Shown piece by piece: positions 6,981 to 15,724 of a stretch of DNA of 47,858 nt; positions within the stretch are counted from its first letter, which is position 1, and the number at the start of each line of letters is the position of its first letter. Source of the stretch: CAVTJX01 sp963735175 (GTDB taxonomy: Bacteria > Electryoneota > RPQS01); assembly GCA_963735175.1 (NCBI GenBank), contig CAVTJX010000004.1, forward strand, positions 1 to 47,858, in the 5' to 3' direction. The notes below the pieces were generated by a model. The model saw only the letters and a list, made by a program, of their open reading frames with translations, searched no databases and was not told the origin of the DNA. The position numbers and the translations under genes were made by a program.

Positions 6981-9394
6981 ATGCGGATCCGGCTGCTTGC
7001 ACTTCTGCTGCTCGCATTCTTCACCGCGGCTTTTGCCGCTGTGCCTTCGTCTGTGTACTTCGTGGAGAACGAAGGCCAGTGGGGCGGCGATTTCCGCTTC
7101 CGCGCCGCGATTCAAGGCAGCAGCGCGTTTGTGACGCACACCGGCCTCGTGCTCGACCTCCGAGCAAAGGATGAAGGCGGAAGGATGAAGGATGAGGAAG
7201 AGGGCAGGGTGAGCATTCATTCCCACCCGTTGACGGGGGGGCAAGGGGGGGTGGATCTGTCCGTGGGCATGTACTGCGCCTAACGTTTTTAGATGCAAGC
7301 CCTTGCCCGGAAATGGTGGGATTGGACAAGCTGGCGAGCTACAGCAACTACTTCCTCGGGCGGGATAGCGGCCGGTGGAAGAGCCGCGTGGGGCATTATC
7401 AGCGGGTGCTGTCGCAAGAGGTCTGGCCGGGGGTGGATGTAGAATACATACTGAAGCCCGGGGGGGTGGAGCTGGTTTACCATCTGCAAGCCGGGGCCGA
7501 TCCGGCGCAGATTCAGATTCAGATCGAGGGCCTGTCTGCGCCGTTGACCTTGGATGCCACGGGCAACCTCATGCTGCCAACCTCCCTCGGCCCGCTCGTC
7601 GAGCAAGCCCCCACAGCTTTACAGTCTGGCCGTGCTATTGCCTGCCGCTACCGCTTGACCAGCGATTCCACCTACAGCTTCAGTCTTGACGGTTACGTTC
7701 CACAGCAGGAATTGGTGATAGATCCGTTGCTCTACAGCACGTTTCTCGGGCCTACCTGGGATGGGATTGATGAATTCCAGATTGATCCGCGCGACCAAAC
7801 CCTTGTGGTGGCAGGATCCACCTTTTTCCAGAATTTCCCCACCACACCGGGAGCATATCAGGACTCGTTAATGGGCTTGGGTAACCATACGGATCTCTTC
7901 ATCACCCGCTTTGCGCCCGATGGCCGCACGCTTCGCTTCAGTACATATCTTGGCGGCATGGATGAAGAGGATTTGGCCGCATTGCACATCACCCCTGACG
8001 GCGAGATTTGCGTTGGCGGCTATACTCTCAGTAATGACTGGCCCCTGACTAATGCTGCCGTGGATACCGTCTTTGCCATTTCGTTTGATGGTTATTTCTG
8101 CCGGTTGTCCGCTGATGGCGGCGACCTGCAATACAGCACCTTCTGGGGGCACTATGTTGAAGAACTGAATTCCTATGATAACGGTTGGCTATACATCTGC
8201 GGTCGTGCGGCGACACCGGATTTCTATACAACCCCCGATGCACTGTTCCCCGAGTTTCCGGGCTTTGAACAGGCATTCATCACGGTATTCGATCCCGTTC
8301 TGTCACAAATCCTCTATTCCACGTACTTTTCCGGCGCTGGCACCATTGGGTTTGGCCAAATAGTGGTGCTGGAACCCATGCGAGTCTGGATTACGGGAAG
8401 TACGAGCAGTGGCGGAATTCCGATTACCGCGAATGCTTTGCAACCGGAGATGGAGTATACCCACCCGTCGTTCCTGGCGAGATTAGATTTGGGGGAAGGG
8501 CTCGTTGAATACTGTTCCTATTTCGGCGGCAGCTTAGAAACCATAGTCACTACGTTATTGCCCTTGACGGATGACCGCCTGCTACTATCCGGCTGGACCC
8601 GCTCCCCGAACTTTCCGGTCACCCCGGGAGCCTATGATACGACCCATTCGATAACCCGCAAAGCGTTCGTCACCGATCTCACGCTTCCGGCAACGGTAGA
8701 ACGCAGCACGTTGTTCGGCCTGGGGCAATACACCGGCTTTATCGGGGTTCCCTCCCGGGCCGCCATCCTGCCGGCAGACAGCAGCATTATCCTCTGTGGT
8801 TCCGCCCAGGGACCCGGCTTTCCGGCTACACCCGACGCCCTGGATTCGGTGACGGGTCCCGAGTGGCCCGACGCCTACTTTGCCGTGCTCTCGCCAGATC
8901 TTTCCACACTCCGCTACAGCACCCTGCTGGGCGGCTATGAAAAAGATGACTTCCGCGCAGTGCAGATTGCTCAGGACAACACCATCTGGTTTGCAGGCAT
9001 GAGCGAATGCGTCAACTTTCCGGTCACGCCGGATGCCTTTCAGCATCAACAGCTCGGTTGGGGCGATGGCGTGCTCTGCCAGTTTTCGTTACCGTGGATT
9101 GACGCTGCCGCTGATCCACTCATCCTTCATCCTTCATCCTTCATCCTTTCCGCTTATCCCAATCCGTTCAACAGCACGACGGAAATTCGCTATGCGCTGC
9201 CGCGTGCGGGGCATGTCTTGTTAAAGGTTTATGACGTGCTGGGGCGGGAGGTGGGTGTGCTTATCGATGCGGTGAGGGCGGCGGGGGAACAGCGCGCGGC
9301 ATTTGATGCGAGGGGGCTCGCGTCGGGGATTTATTTTGTGCGGCTCGATGGCGGGGGGATGAGGGTGACGCGGAAGGTGTTGTTGGTGCGGTAG
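6981..9394 (+). CDS. Secreted DUF7948-like/SBBP beta-propeller protein with NPFN sorting domain (one frame break)
   Basis: ATG 6981 begins a signal peptide (MRIRLLALLLLAFFTAAFA), followed by SSVYFVENEGQWGGDFRF, the start of the domain that usually precedes SBBP repeats. A break near 7258-7265 (one base missing, or two extra) moves the frame. The continuation is HVLRLTFLDASPCPEM and LASYSNYFLGRDSGRW, then PGVDVEYILKPGG. Six or so SBBP-type repeats follow (YSTFLGPTWDG…, FSTYLGGMDEED…, FPVTPGAYD…), a probable beta-propeller. The end is a sorting domain (SAYPNPFNSTTEIRYALPRAG… VYDVLGREVGVLID… GIYFVRLDGG). About 800 aa. The heptamer repeat AGGATGA is translated inside it twice (7168-7197 and 9119-9147). 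The stop TAG 9392-9394 lies within an R3 repeat. Confidence 0.88.
7168..7198 (+). repeat. In-frame heptamer tandem repeat (AGGATGA)n
   Basis: Four heptamer units (AGGATGA, AGGCGGA, AGGATGA, AGGATGA) sit inside the coding frame and are translated as KDEGGRMKDEE. They separate two conserved pieces of the DUF7948-like domain, so they look inserted. Confidence 0.7.
9119..9147 (-). repeat. In-frame heptamer tandem repeat, opposite orientation
   Basis: Four perfect TCATCCT units (reverse complement AGGATGA) are translated as LILHPSSFIL in the linker just before the NPFN sorting domain. A third site of the same heptamer is at 21960-21973. Confidence 0.75.
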
Positions 9395-9443
9395 GGGCGC
9401 GATTGCATCGGCACGCGGGCGGACACATCGGTCCGCCCCTACG
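9391..9443. repeat. R3 palindromic repeat containing a gene's stop codon
   Basis: GTAGGGGCG at 9391-9399 pairs with CGCCCCTAC ending at 9442, enclosing the smaller palindrome GGGCGGACACATCGGTCCGCCC. A close relative is at 25057-25085 (GGGCGGACACGTGGGTCCGCCC, also followed by CTACG), and relatives lie in 44646-44732. The TAG of GTAGGGG ends the preceding gene. Confidence 0.75.
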
Positions 9444-9454
9444 AAAAGAAAAGA

Positions 9455-9474
9455 GGACATGACATGTCATGTCC
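9455..9474. repeat. 20-bp perfect palindrome
   Basis: GGACATGACATGTCATGTCC is its own reverse complement and is followed by CTACAAG, like R3 copies. A degenerate relative (TAGGGACATGGCTTGCTGTGTCC) lies at 45132-45155. It probably belongs to the same intergenic repeat group rather than being an operator. Confidence 0.6.
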
Positions 9475-9573
9475 CTACAAGAATCGGATGCGGGCGGTTA
9501 GCAGACCACCCCGACAGCGGAACGGATGCGGGCGGACGCGTGGATTTGGGGCGCAGAGAATGCCGCGCGCGGT

Positions 9574-9622
9574 TTATTTCAGGAGCACCCGTTTGGTGGT
9601 ATAGTCATTCTCGAAAGTTAGT
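9574..9622 (-). pseudogene. Possible relic of a sorting-domain 3' end
   Basis: Read on the minus strand this short stretch gives LTFENDYTTKRVLLK followed by TAA, which looks like the last residues of an NPFN-type sorting domain. No upstream part of such a gene is present; the sequence enters the inverted-repeat module 9599-9716. Short enough to be chance, hence low confidence. Confidence 0.3.
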
Positions 9623-9716
9623 TGCGATCTTGGAGCCGGATTCCGGCCGGGTTGCGGAGTACCTTAACCCGGCTCGGCGTCAAACACCACAACTTGCTTT
9701 CAGAGAATGATTATAC
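9599..9716. repeat. 118-bp inverted-repeat module enclosing an R6 repeat
   Basis: The arms 9599-9624 (GTATAGTCATTCTCGAAAG…) and 9690-9716 (inverse of GTATAATCATTCTCTGAAAG…) are imperfect inverted repeats of 26-27 bp. They enclose R6 (9638-9679: GGATTCCGGCCGGGTT … AACCCGGCTCGGCG). This resembles a MITE-like layout. Directly after it, at 9718-9741, is a CCCAGCAAGCTGGG palindrome followed by CGCTACA, related to 24991-25010. With R3 and the 20-bp palindrome this explains most of the gene-free stretch 9395-9821. Confidence 0.55.
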
Positions 9717-9766
9717 GAGCCCAGCAAGCTGGGCGCTACAGGTGGTTGGCGATTCATGATCTATAG

Positions 9767-9799
9767 AAAAGGCTGTCCCGGTGGCGGGGCAGCCTTTTT
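9767..9799. terminator. Bidirectional rho-independent terminator
   Basis: AAAAGGCTGTCCCG-GTGG-CGGGGCAGCCTTTTT forms a long stem with T-runs on both strands. It lies 22 bp beyond the stop of the minus-strand gene 9822-13997. Confidence 0.88.
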
Positions 9800-9821
9800 G
9801 TTGACTGAAGAAGCCGGACGC

Positions 9822-12800
9822 TTACGGGACGACGGAACGCACTTCGTAGAAGCGGCGGTCGGCGGCGAGTAGCGCGCCGGGATCCGTCATGACCGTATCC
9901 GTCGTGGCGCCCACGAAGGTCGTAAACGGTCCGGCCATACTGGCGGCGCTGTAGACGTTGTAGAGCGGCGCGCCGACGCCATTCCAATGCAGTTGAACGT
10001 CGCTACCCGCGCAGTTGATGACGGCCACCGGCGGCCACAGCGGGAAGCCGCTGATGCGGATCAACCGGTTGCCGGGACGGGCGTTGGCAATCAGGCTGTC
10101 ATCCTCCAGCGACCAATCGTCGAGACAGGGATCGTAGAGATAGGAGCGGTGGCTGCGGGGGCTGTTGGTGTCGCGGCCGATGGCTTCGCAGTTGCCCACT
10201 TCAAAATTCGACACGAACACGAAAAACTCGGGAACGTTGATCACGCGCAGGCTGCCGGCCGCGTCGCGGGTGATCGCTTCCGCCCAATTGGTTCCCGCCG
10301 GGGAGCCGCCGATGTCGTTGCCGATGGACCCTGTGATGCCGTCAAACAAGAGGGATTGCGGCGTTCCATCCGGACCGTCCGCCGCATAGACGCCGTAATA
10401 AAACGGTGTGTGGCGGGCGTCGGGCAAACTGCGCGACAGCGCGAAGCGCGCTTCGGAGAGAATGTAGGGTGTGGGGAACGGTCCGAATTTCACCGCCCAC
10501 TGCGCCGCGATGCCATCCTCGTCCTCGATCCACGTATAGCTCTCCGCCGTCCCGTCGTCGTAGGCCGTTTCCGTACCCCAGAGCGCGCCGACGTCGAAAT
10601 CTTCCTCCGCCGTCGTCGTCGCCAGGCCGAAACCGTTGACGGCGCGCAGGAAGAGGCGATACGAACCCACCGCCAGCGGCCCGATCGTCGCCGCAAATTC
10701 ATCCGGATTTCCGGTGGCCGCCAGTAAGACGGAGTCGTACGTCATCGCGGTGGACAGGCGATAGAACGCCCGTGTCTCCACCGAAAACGCGGCGTCCGTC
10801 GCCAGTGCCGTCACTGTGCAGAGGCCGGGCGTCTGGTCGTGCAGCGGATCATGCACCACCACGGGCGGCGTATGGCCGCTGAAGATTTCAAAACTATTGT
10901 CGCAGACATCCGCGATGGCGGGCAGACTGTCACTGCGGACGCGCACGCGCGCGGCCGTCGTCAGATTCGACGGGATCGTCCAGTCCTGGGAACCGCTGTT
11001 GGCAACCCCAGCGGCGATGAGTTGCCACGAACCCGCGGGGTAATCGAGATTGTAGTCCAACGACACCGTCCCCGGAACATAAGCCGAAGTCCAGATGATC
11101 GCGTGGTTCTCGCCGAATATCAGGCGCTCGCCGCCGTTGGGCGATAGCACCATCAGGTAGGGTGTGCCCAGGGTGAAGTCCGCGCTGGAGGTATCGCCGA
11201 ACGCAGTGTGAACCACGCCGCTGATGCGGATCCGCGCCGTGGTCGTGACGGGGCCGGTCGCCGTCCAGGTATGAACGCCGGTGTTGGGGACGCTCGCCGC
11301 CAGCAGGTACCACGCGCCACCGGGATAGCTGCGGCACAATTCCAACTTCATGTTTTCGTCCATCCCGACGGAACTCCACGTGATCGTCTGCGGCACACCA
11401 ATGCCCCACCCTTCGCCGCCGTTCGGAGCGCTGAGCGTCACGGAGCGTTCGCCCAGCGTAAAGTTGGCGTCCGACAGATCGACCAGCGCGCCATTATTTA
11501 CGGCGGTGATGCGCACGCGCGCGTTAGCCGTCGGCGCGCCGCTCACGGTCCAGGCATACGTTCCCGTGTTCAGCGCGGCGGCGCTGATCGTCGTCCACGC
11601 GCCCGCGGGATAGTTGGTGTTGATTTCGATTTTCACCCAGTCATGCACATTGCCGCAGGACCAGCGGATGGTGTTGACGTCGCCCGGCACCCAGCCTTCG
11701 CCGCCATTGGGGATGCTCAGGGCAAAGACGGGCTTGCTGGTGGGATGCGACCACATGCCACGTCCGTGGGTGGCCACGCGCAAGAGGCCGGTGGTGCGCT
11801 GCAACTCCATGTCGTCAATCCGCGCCGCGGGCAAGCCCTGGCCCATGATCTGCCAGGTGGCGCCGCCGTCGGTGGTAATGTAAGCGCCGATGTCGCTGGC
11901 CGCGTAGAGCGTGGTGGGCGTGTTCATATCGACGAGGATGTCCTGGAACGGCACATTGGGCAGATTGCCCGAGATGTTCGTCCAGGTCGTGCCCGCCGTC
12001 GTCGATTTGAAAACGTGGCCGCTGGTGGCGAAGCCCGAGATCGTACAGTAAACGACGTCGGGCGAGAACGGATCGGCCGTGATCCGCGGAATCCACGCTC
12101 CCGGCAGGTTGCCGGTGACGTTGGTCCAGACGCCGCTGGCGCTTTCGTAGCGCTGCATCGTGCCGCTGTTGCCCATGTAGATCCGTCCGGGAACCATCGG
12201 CGAGGCTTCGAGCACCTGCATACTGCCCGTGGGCAGCGTCGCCCCGAGTTGCGCCCACGTGCCGCTGCGGCCCTGGTTGGTGGATTTCCAAACCATGCCA
12301 TTGGTGGTCGTGGTATAGAGCACGAGGTGATTAAACGGATCGAGCAGCATCGGCGTCACCCACGCGCCGTCGCCGGTAATGCCGGAGTTGATACTCGAAA
12401 ATGTCGAACCGCCGTTGTCGCTGCGCTGGCGCGAACCGTTCTGATACTCGGCATAGACGACGCTGTTGGTGGTGTAGTCGACGATGCAGTAGGCGCCGTC
12501 GCCGCCCATCGCCTTGTCGTGATTCAAACTGCCACTGTACTTGAACGTGCCGTTGTCCTGCGTGCCGCCGAAGGCCAGCAGGGTGTCCAGCGTGGCGTTG
12601 CCCATGGCGTAATACTGGAAGGTGACGAAGCCGTTGTTCTTCTCCGTCCAGCTCGTGCCGCCGTTGGTGGACTTGAAGATGCCGCCATCGGTGGCTTCCC
12701 ACAGCTCGGTGGTACTGCCCGGCTTGAAATAGGTGTCGTGGTGGTCGGCGTGCACGTACTGCGGATTGCCGAAGCTGTAGCTCCAGTAAGTCAGGCGCGT

Positions 12801-13997
12801 CCACGAGACGCCGCCGTCCGTGGAGCGGTGGAGGTCAATGCCCGAGGAGTAGATGGTGTTGGGGTCGTCGGGCTTGACAGCGATCGTCATGTCGTACCAC
12901 GACTGGCCGCCGTAATGGTTCATGCCCGCGGGTGAAACCTGGGTCCAGGACAGGCCGTTGTCCGTTGACTTGTAGATGGCGTAAGTGCCCTGCGTGTTCT
13001 GGTTGCCCACGCCGGCGTAAACGATACTCGAATTGGACGGCGCGAAGGCGAGCACGGTGCGGCCCATCGAGTCTGCGGGAATGCCGGTGTTCGTGCGCGT
13101 CCAGTTGAGGCCGTTATTGGTGGAGCGGAAGATGCCGTTGTTGCTGCTGCCCCAGGGGTAGCCGGGCGCGGCCAGCAGCGTGTCGGGATGCAGCGGATCG
13201 CGCACCAGCTCTTTCACGTCGCCCGAGAGTACGGAGGAAAACGACGTGCCGCCGTTGGTGGAGCGGTAGAGCGCGCTGTTGGTCGAAGCCATCACAATCG
13301 AGCTGTTACGCGGATCGATGTTGAGACAGAGGATGCTCTGCCCGGCGCTGTAATTGTAGTTCAGTCCGGTGGTATTCCACGTGGCGCCACCGTCGGTGCT
13401 CTTCAAAAGGCCGATGCCCTTGACGGCGTCGGAATTGTAATAGCCCTCGCCCGTGCCGAGGTACATGACGAGCGGGTTCAGCGCGTCGATCTCAAAGCAA
13501 TCGACGGCGAGGTTGGCGAGCTGGTCCGTCATCGGGTACCAGTTGTCGCCGGAGTCGGTGGAGCGGAACAGGCCGCCGCTGACGGAGCCCGCGTAGATCG
13601 TGGTGGGCGTAGTGGGATGGAAGCGCACAACGCGCGAGCGGCCGCCGTGGTTGAAGGGGCCGAGGTTGGCCCAGGTTTCGTCGAGCGCGCCGTAGCAGCT
13701 CATGCGGCCGCGCTGCTCATAGGCTTCCCAGAGCGCGCCCAGGCGGATGTCACCGCTCGGCCAGCCGCGCTGCAGCAAGTCCCATTCGTGACGTTTGTAC
13801 GCCTTGTAACCGCTGTGCGGAGGCCACTCGGCTTTACTTTCGTAGTAGGCCTTGGCGGCGCCCATCTGCGCCCACGCGTTCACAACACGCCGATCGACAT
13901 TGCTCTCCGTGGCAAACGGCGAGTGCGACACCAGAAATGCCGCGGCGATCACCAGCACGACGGCGCCGATTCCCGAAATCCCATAGCGTGTTTTCAT
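9822..13997 (-). CDS. Large secreted BNR/sortilin-like beta-propeller protein with three PNGGE Ig-like modules
   Basis: A 1391-aa uninterrupted gene, ATG 13995-13997, with AAAGGG upstream. An N-terminal hydrophobic segment acts as export signal (GISGIGAVVLVIAAAFLVSHS). Residues about 100-770 contain many sortilin/BNR-type repeats (YAGSVSGGLFRSTDSGDNWY, GIFRSTNNGLNWTRTNTGIP, GLPAARIDDMEL), predicted to form one or two beta-propellers as in VPS10 or sialidase-like proteins. Three modules of about 95 residues starting (S/L)xPNGGE follow, of the Kre9/KNH-like type, with conserved RIRISGV and F-T-L-G. No NPFN domain is present; the end is fibronectin-like (VQLHWNGVGAPLYNVYSA… RRFYEVRSVVP). Function unknown; adhesin or secreted glycan-binding/hydrolytic protein is possible. 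Catalytic residues were not identified. Confidence 0.88.
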   Translation of the reverse strand: MKTRYGISGIGAVVLVIAAAFLVSHSPFATESNVDRRVVNAWAQMGAAKAYYESKAEWPPHSGYKAYKRHEWDLLQRGWPSGDIRLGALWEAYEQRGRMSCYGALDETWANLGPFNHGGRSRVVRFHPTTPTTIYAGSVSGGLFRSTDSGDNWYPMTDQLANLAVDCFEIDALNPLVMYLGTGEGYYNSDAVKGIGLLKSTDGGATWNTTGLNYNYSAGQSILCLNIDPRNSSIVMASTNSALYRSTNGGTSFSSVLSGDVKELVRDPLHPDTLLAAPGYPWGSSNNGIFRSTNNGLNWTRTNTGIPADSMGRTVLAFAPSNSSIVYAGVGNQNTQGTYAIYKSTDNGLSWTQVSPAGMNHYGGQSWYDMTIAVKPDDPNTIYSSGIDLHRSTDGGVSWTRLTYWSYSFGNPQYVHADHHDTYFKPGSTTELWEATDGGIFKSTNGGTSWTEKNNGFVTFQYYAMGNATLDTLLAFGGTQDNGTFKYSGSLNHDKAMGGDGAYCIVDYTTNSVVYAEYQNGSRQRSDNGGSTFSSINSGITGDGAWVTPMLLDPFNHLVLYTTTTNGMVWKSTNQGRSGTWAQLGATLPTGSMQVLEASPMVPGRIYMGNSGTMQRYESASGVWTNVTGNLPGAWIPRITADPFSPDVVYCTISGFATSGHVFKSTTAGTTWTNISGNLPNVPFQDILVDMNTPTTLYAASDIGAYITTDGGATWQIMGQGLPAARIDDMELQRTTGLLRVATHGRGMWSHPTSKPVFALSIPNGGEGWVPGDVNTIRWSCGNVHDWVKIEINTNYPAGAWTTISAAALNTGTYAWTVSGAPTANARVRITAVNNGALVDLSDANFTLGERSVTLSAPNGGEGWGIGVPQTITWSSVGMDENMKLELCRSYPGGAWYLLAASVPNTGVHTWTATGPVTTTARIRISGVVHTAFGDTSSADFTLGTPYLMVLSPNGGERLIFGENHAIIWTSAYVPGTVSLDYNLDYPAGSWQLIAAGVANSGSQDWTIPSNLTTAARVRVRSDSLPAIADVCDNSFEIFSGHTPPVVVHDPLHDQTPGLCTVTALATDAAFSVETRAFYRLSTAMTYDSVLLAATGNPDEFAATIGPLAVGSYRLFLRAVNGFGLATTTAEEDFDVGALWGTETAYDDGTAESYTWIEDEDGIAAQWAVKFGPFPTPYILSEARFALSRSLPDARHTPFYYGVYAADGPDGTPQSLLFDGITGSIGNDIGGSPAGTNWAEAITRDAAGSLRVINVPEFFVFVSNFEVGNCEAIGRDTNSPRSHRSYLYDPCLDDWSLEDDSLIANARPGNRLIRISGFPLWPPVAVINCAGSDVQLHWNGVGAPLYNVYSAASMAGPFTTFVGATTDTVMTDPGALLAADRRFYEVRSVVP

Positions 13998-14534
13998 GTA
14001 CCAGCCCTTTAATCGTAAAGGTCGGATAGACCGTGTCCGCAGACTTCATGGTTCGATGCGGATCGCGGGGCGGAAAATAGTCTTTTACCGCAGCAACTGT
14101 GCCAGCGCCTGGGAAGTCAATCTCAGTGGTGCCCGGTGCCAAAATTCACCATGAACTGCAGTAAGGTACATTTCAAATTCTCTAAAATCAATAGACAGCG
14201 CTCATTTCCCAAAGTTTCCGGCTATTTCAGAAAATTTGCATTAAAGGCTTATTTTCCAATTAATTAGCAGGATATGCACGGTGTCAACACCCGTGCTTTG
14301 GCTGACAATCGAAACCATCGATCATCCGATCATCGCTGTGCCCCCAAACAGCACGATGCGTCGCCTTCCCAGATCCGCCTCGCAGGAGCCGTACTTCCAC
14401 AGGAGTCTAAGACCGGATCGGGCCGATTAACACGCCCGCGCAAGGCTATCGAGTTTCATATAGCATCACCGTGCCGTGCACTCCCCGTGTACTGCTGTCG
14501 GCATCATCCGGCAATGCAGAGATTTCAGGCCCTT
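13998..14534. other. Gene-free stretch upstream of the BNR-like gene
   Basis: About 540 bp without a convincing gene. Bases 14150-14280 are clearly AT-rich compared with the flanks and probably hold the promoter region of the minus-strand gene 9822-13997. I found no promoter good enough to mark. Confidence 0.5.
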
Positions 14535-14566
14535 AAAAAGCCCGGGCGGTTGCTCCGGGCTCTTTT
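14535..14566. terminator. Bidirectional terminator hairpin
   Basis: AAAAAGCCCGG-gcggttgct-CCGGGCTCTTTT, with T-rich tails on both strands. It lies 19 bp past the stop of the small minus-strand frame 14585-14779, supporting that frame as transcribed. Confidence 0.8.
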
Positions 14567-14584
14567 GACCAGCGGCAAGAAATG

Positions 14585-14779
14585 TCATCCATAACGCGGG
14601 TCGTCGTCCTCGACGGACGGTACTCCATGGAAGACCTCGCGCAGCGAATCGTACTGCATGGGCGAAAGGGTGGGCAGCAAGATTTCGGCGACGCTCAGAT
14701 CGTCAACGTGCGTCAAATCGGGCGGTCGAGGGAGGACACGTCTCATTCGCGCGGCTGCCGATTTGAAAATATTTTTCAA
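14585..14779 (-). CDS. Small basic hypothetical protein, divergent from the metal-efflux operon
   Basis: A 64-codon frame ending RYG-stop. No ATG is available; TTG 14779 is the nominal start, and the frame stays open a further 12 codons or so to a stop just short of the palindrome at 14822-14840. The protein is mixed: a basic amphipathic start (LKNIFKSAAARMRRVLPRP), then an acidic end (VPSVEDDDPRYG). A bidirectional terminator lies 19 bp downstream. Position opposite the metal genes across a palindrome would suit a small regulator, but no DNA-binding motif is recognised. I do not recognise the protein. Confidence 0.4.
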   Translation of the reverse strand: MKNIFKSAAARMRRVLPRPPDLTHVDDLSVAEILLPTLSPMQYDSLREVFHGVPSVEDDDPRYG

Positions 14780-14821
14780 GCGGGTCTGATAATCTCTTTC
14801 AATTGTCGTCCGGAAAGCTTA

Positions 14822-14840
14822 TGTTTGTAGTTTACAAACA
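14822..14840. promoter_or_regulatory. Operator-like perfect inverted repeat upstream of the metal-efflux genes
   Basis: TGTTTGTA-GTT-TACAAACA is a perfect 8-bp inverted repeat with a 3-bp spacer, 115 bp before the first metal gene and 43 bp from the divergent small frame. Its TGTA…TACA core recalls operators of BlaI/CopY-type repressors (TACANNTGTA), though orientation and spacing differ. No repressor gene of that kind is in the window. Operator role is inferred from position and symmetry. Confidence 0.55.
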
Positions 14841-14954
14841 AGATGTTAAATTACGGCCCAGGGCTTGCTAAGGTAACCAGTGCGGTTGGGAAATCCACCG
14901 CTTCATATGAAAACTGTTGGACCGTTTATCCCCATAGCGAAAGGTTAGAATCTC

Positions 14955-15524
14955 ATGCAAGGCTTTCTGAAAACCGTTCTGATTGGCGCCGCTGCGCTAC
15001 TGTCTGTTTCCGCCGCCTTCACCGACGGACCGGCCTGTAACATGAACCACGCCGCCGCCGGTGTGGGTACCGTGGCCGCAAATACCGGCGACGCCGTCGC
15101 TGCCGCTCCCGCCGCCGAAACGAAAAGCGCGTATCCGCTGGACGTTTGCATCGTCACCGGCGAGAAACTCGGCGCGATGGGCGATCCCGTGGTGAAAACC
15201 TACGAAGGCCGCGAAGTGCAATTCTGCTGCGCCGGCTGCATCAAGGACTTTGAAAAGAACAAAGCCAAATACATGAAGAAGCTTGACGAGGCGATGATTC
15301 TCAAGCTAAAACCCAGCTACTCCGTCACAACGTGTGTGGTCTCGGGCGAGAAGCTGGGCGAGATGGGCGCGCCGGTGGACTACGTGTATCACAACCAGCT
15401 CGTGCGCTTCTGCTGCAGCGGCTGCATCAAGGATTTTGAGAAAGATCCGGCGAAGTACCTGAGCAAGCTGACCGCCGCCACAGCCCCGGCCATCGAGACT
15501 GCACCCACGCCCGAAAGCAAATAG
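14955..15524 (+). CDS. Periplasmic tandem Cys metal-binding protein (two TRASH/YHS-like units)
   Basis: 189 aa, intact, AAAGG upstream of ATG 14955. A signal peptide (MQGFLKTVLIGAAALLSVSAAF) precedes a low-complexity Ala-rich linker. Two homologous units follow, about residues 57-112 and 114-172: (Y/S)…(V/T)C(I/V)V(T/S)GEKLG(A/E)MG(D/A)PV…(V/L)(Q/R)FCC(A/S)GCIKDFEK(N/D)…KY(M/L). The FCCxGC signature and the lone upstream Cys fit a TRASH/YHS-type metal site. A short N-terminal CNMNH may add ligands. It opens the cluster with the TolC/CusB/CusA genes, so a periplasmic copper or silver chaperone or buffer is the likely role. Substrate metal is inferred from neighbours. Confidence 0.8.
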   Translation: MQGFLKTVLIGAAALLSVSAAFTDGPACNMNHAAAGVGTVAANTGDAVAAAPAAETKSAYPLDVCIVTGEKLGAMGDPVVKTYEGREVQFCCAGCIKDFEKNKAKYMKKLDEAMILKLKPSYSVTTCVVSGEKLGEMGAPVDYVYHNQLVRFCCSGCIKDFEKDPAKYLSKLTAATAPAIETAPTPESK

Positions 15525-15563
15525 TCGATTCCCCGGTGAGCGCCACCTTTCACCGGTCTTGAA

Positions 15564-15602
15564 GGTTCCCCGGTGCCGGCCTCACCACCGGCCTGGGGAA
15601 TC
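15564..15602 (+). terminator. Hairpin between the metal-binding gene and the efflux operon
   Basis: GGTTCCCC … GGGGAATC encloses an inner CCGG/CCGG stem. Only a weak pyrimidine tail (TCTTCTATC) follows, so it may be an attenuator or RNA-stabilising structure between the first gene and the pump genes rather than a full terminator. Confidence 0.45.
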
Positions 15603-15724
15603 TTCTATCAGGAACCGCCGATCCGGATTAAGCGGCAACCAATTTTTCGATCCGCCACAATCGATAATCCGCGCAACCCGGCCGAAACGTGAGATCAACG
15701 GGCTCGGCGGAAATCAATACGAGT

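Noticed and set aside
11208..12935. Plus-strand open frame of 575 codons
   Set aside because: It lies wholly opposite the BNR-like gene, has a low-complexity Arg/Ala/Gly/Val-rich composition and no family signature; it is a shadow of GC-rich coding sequence.
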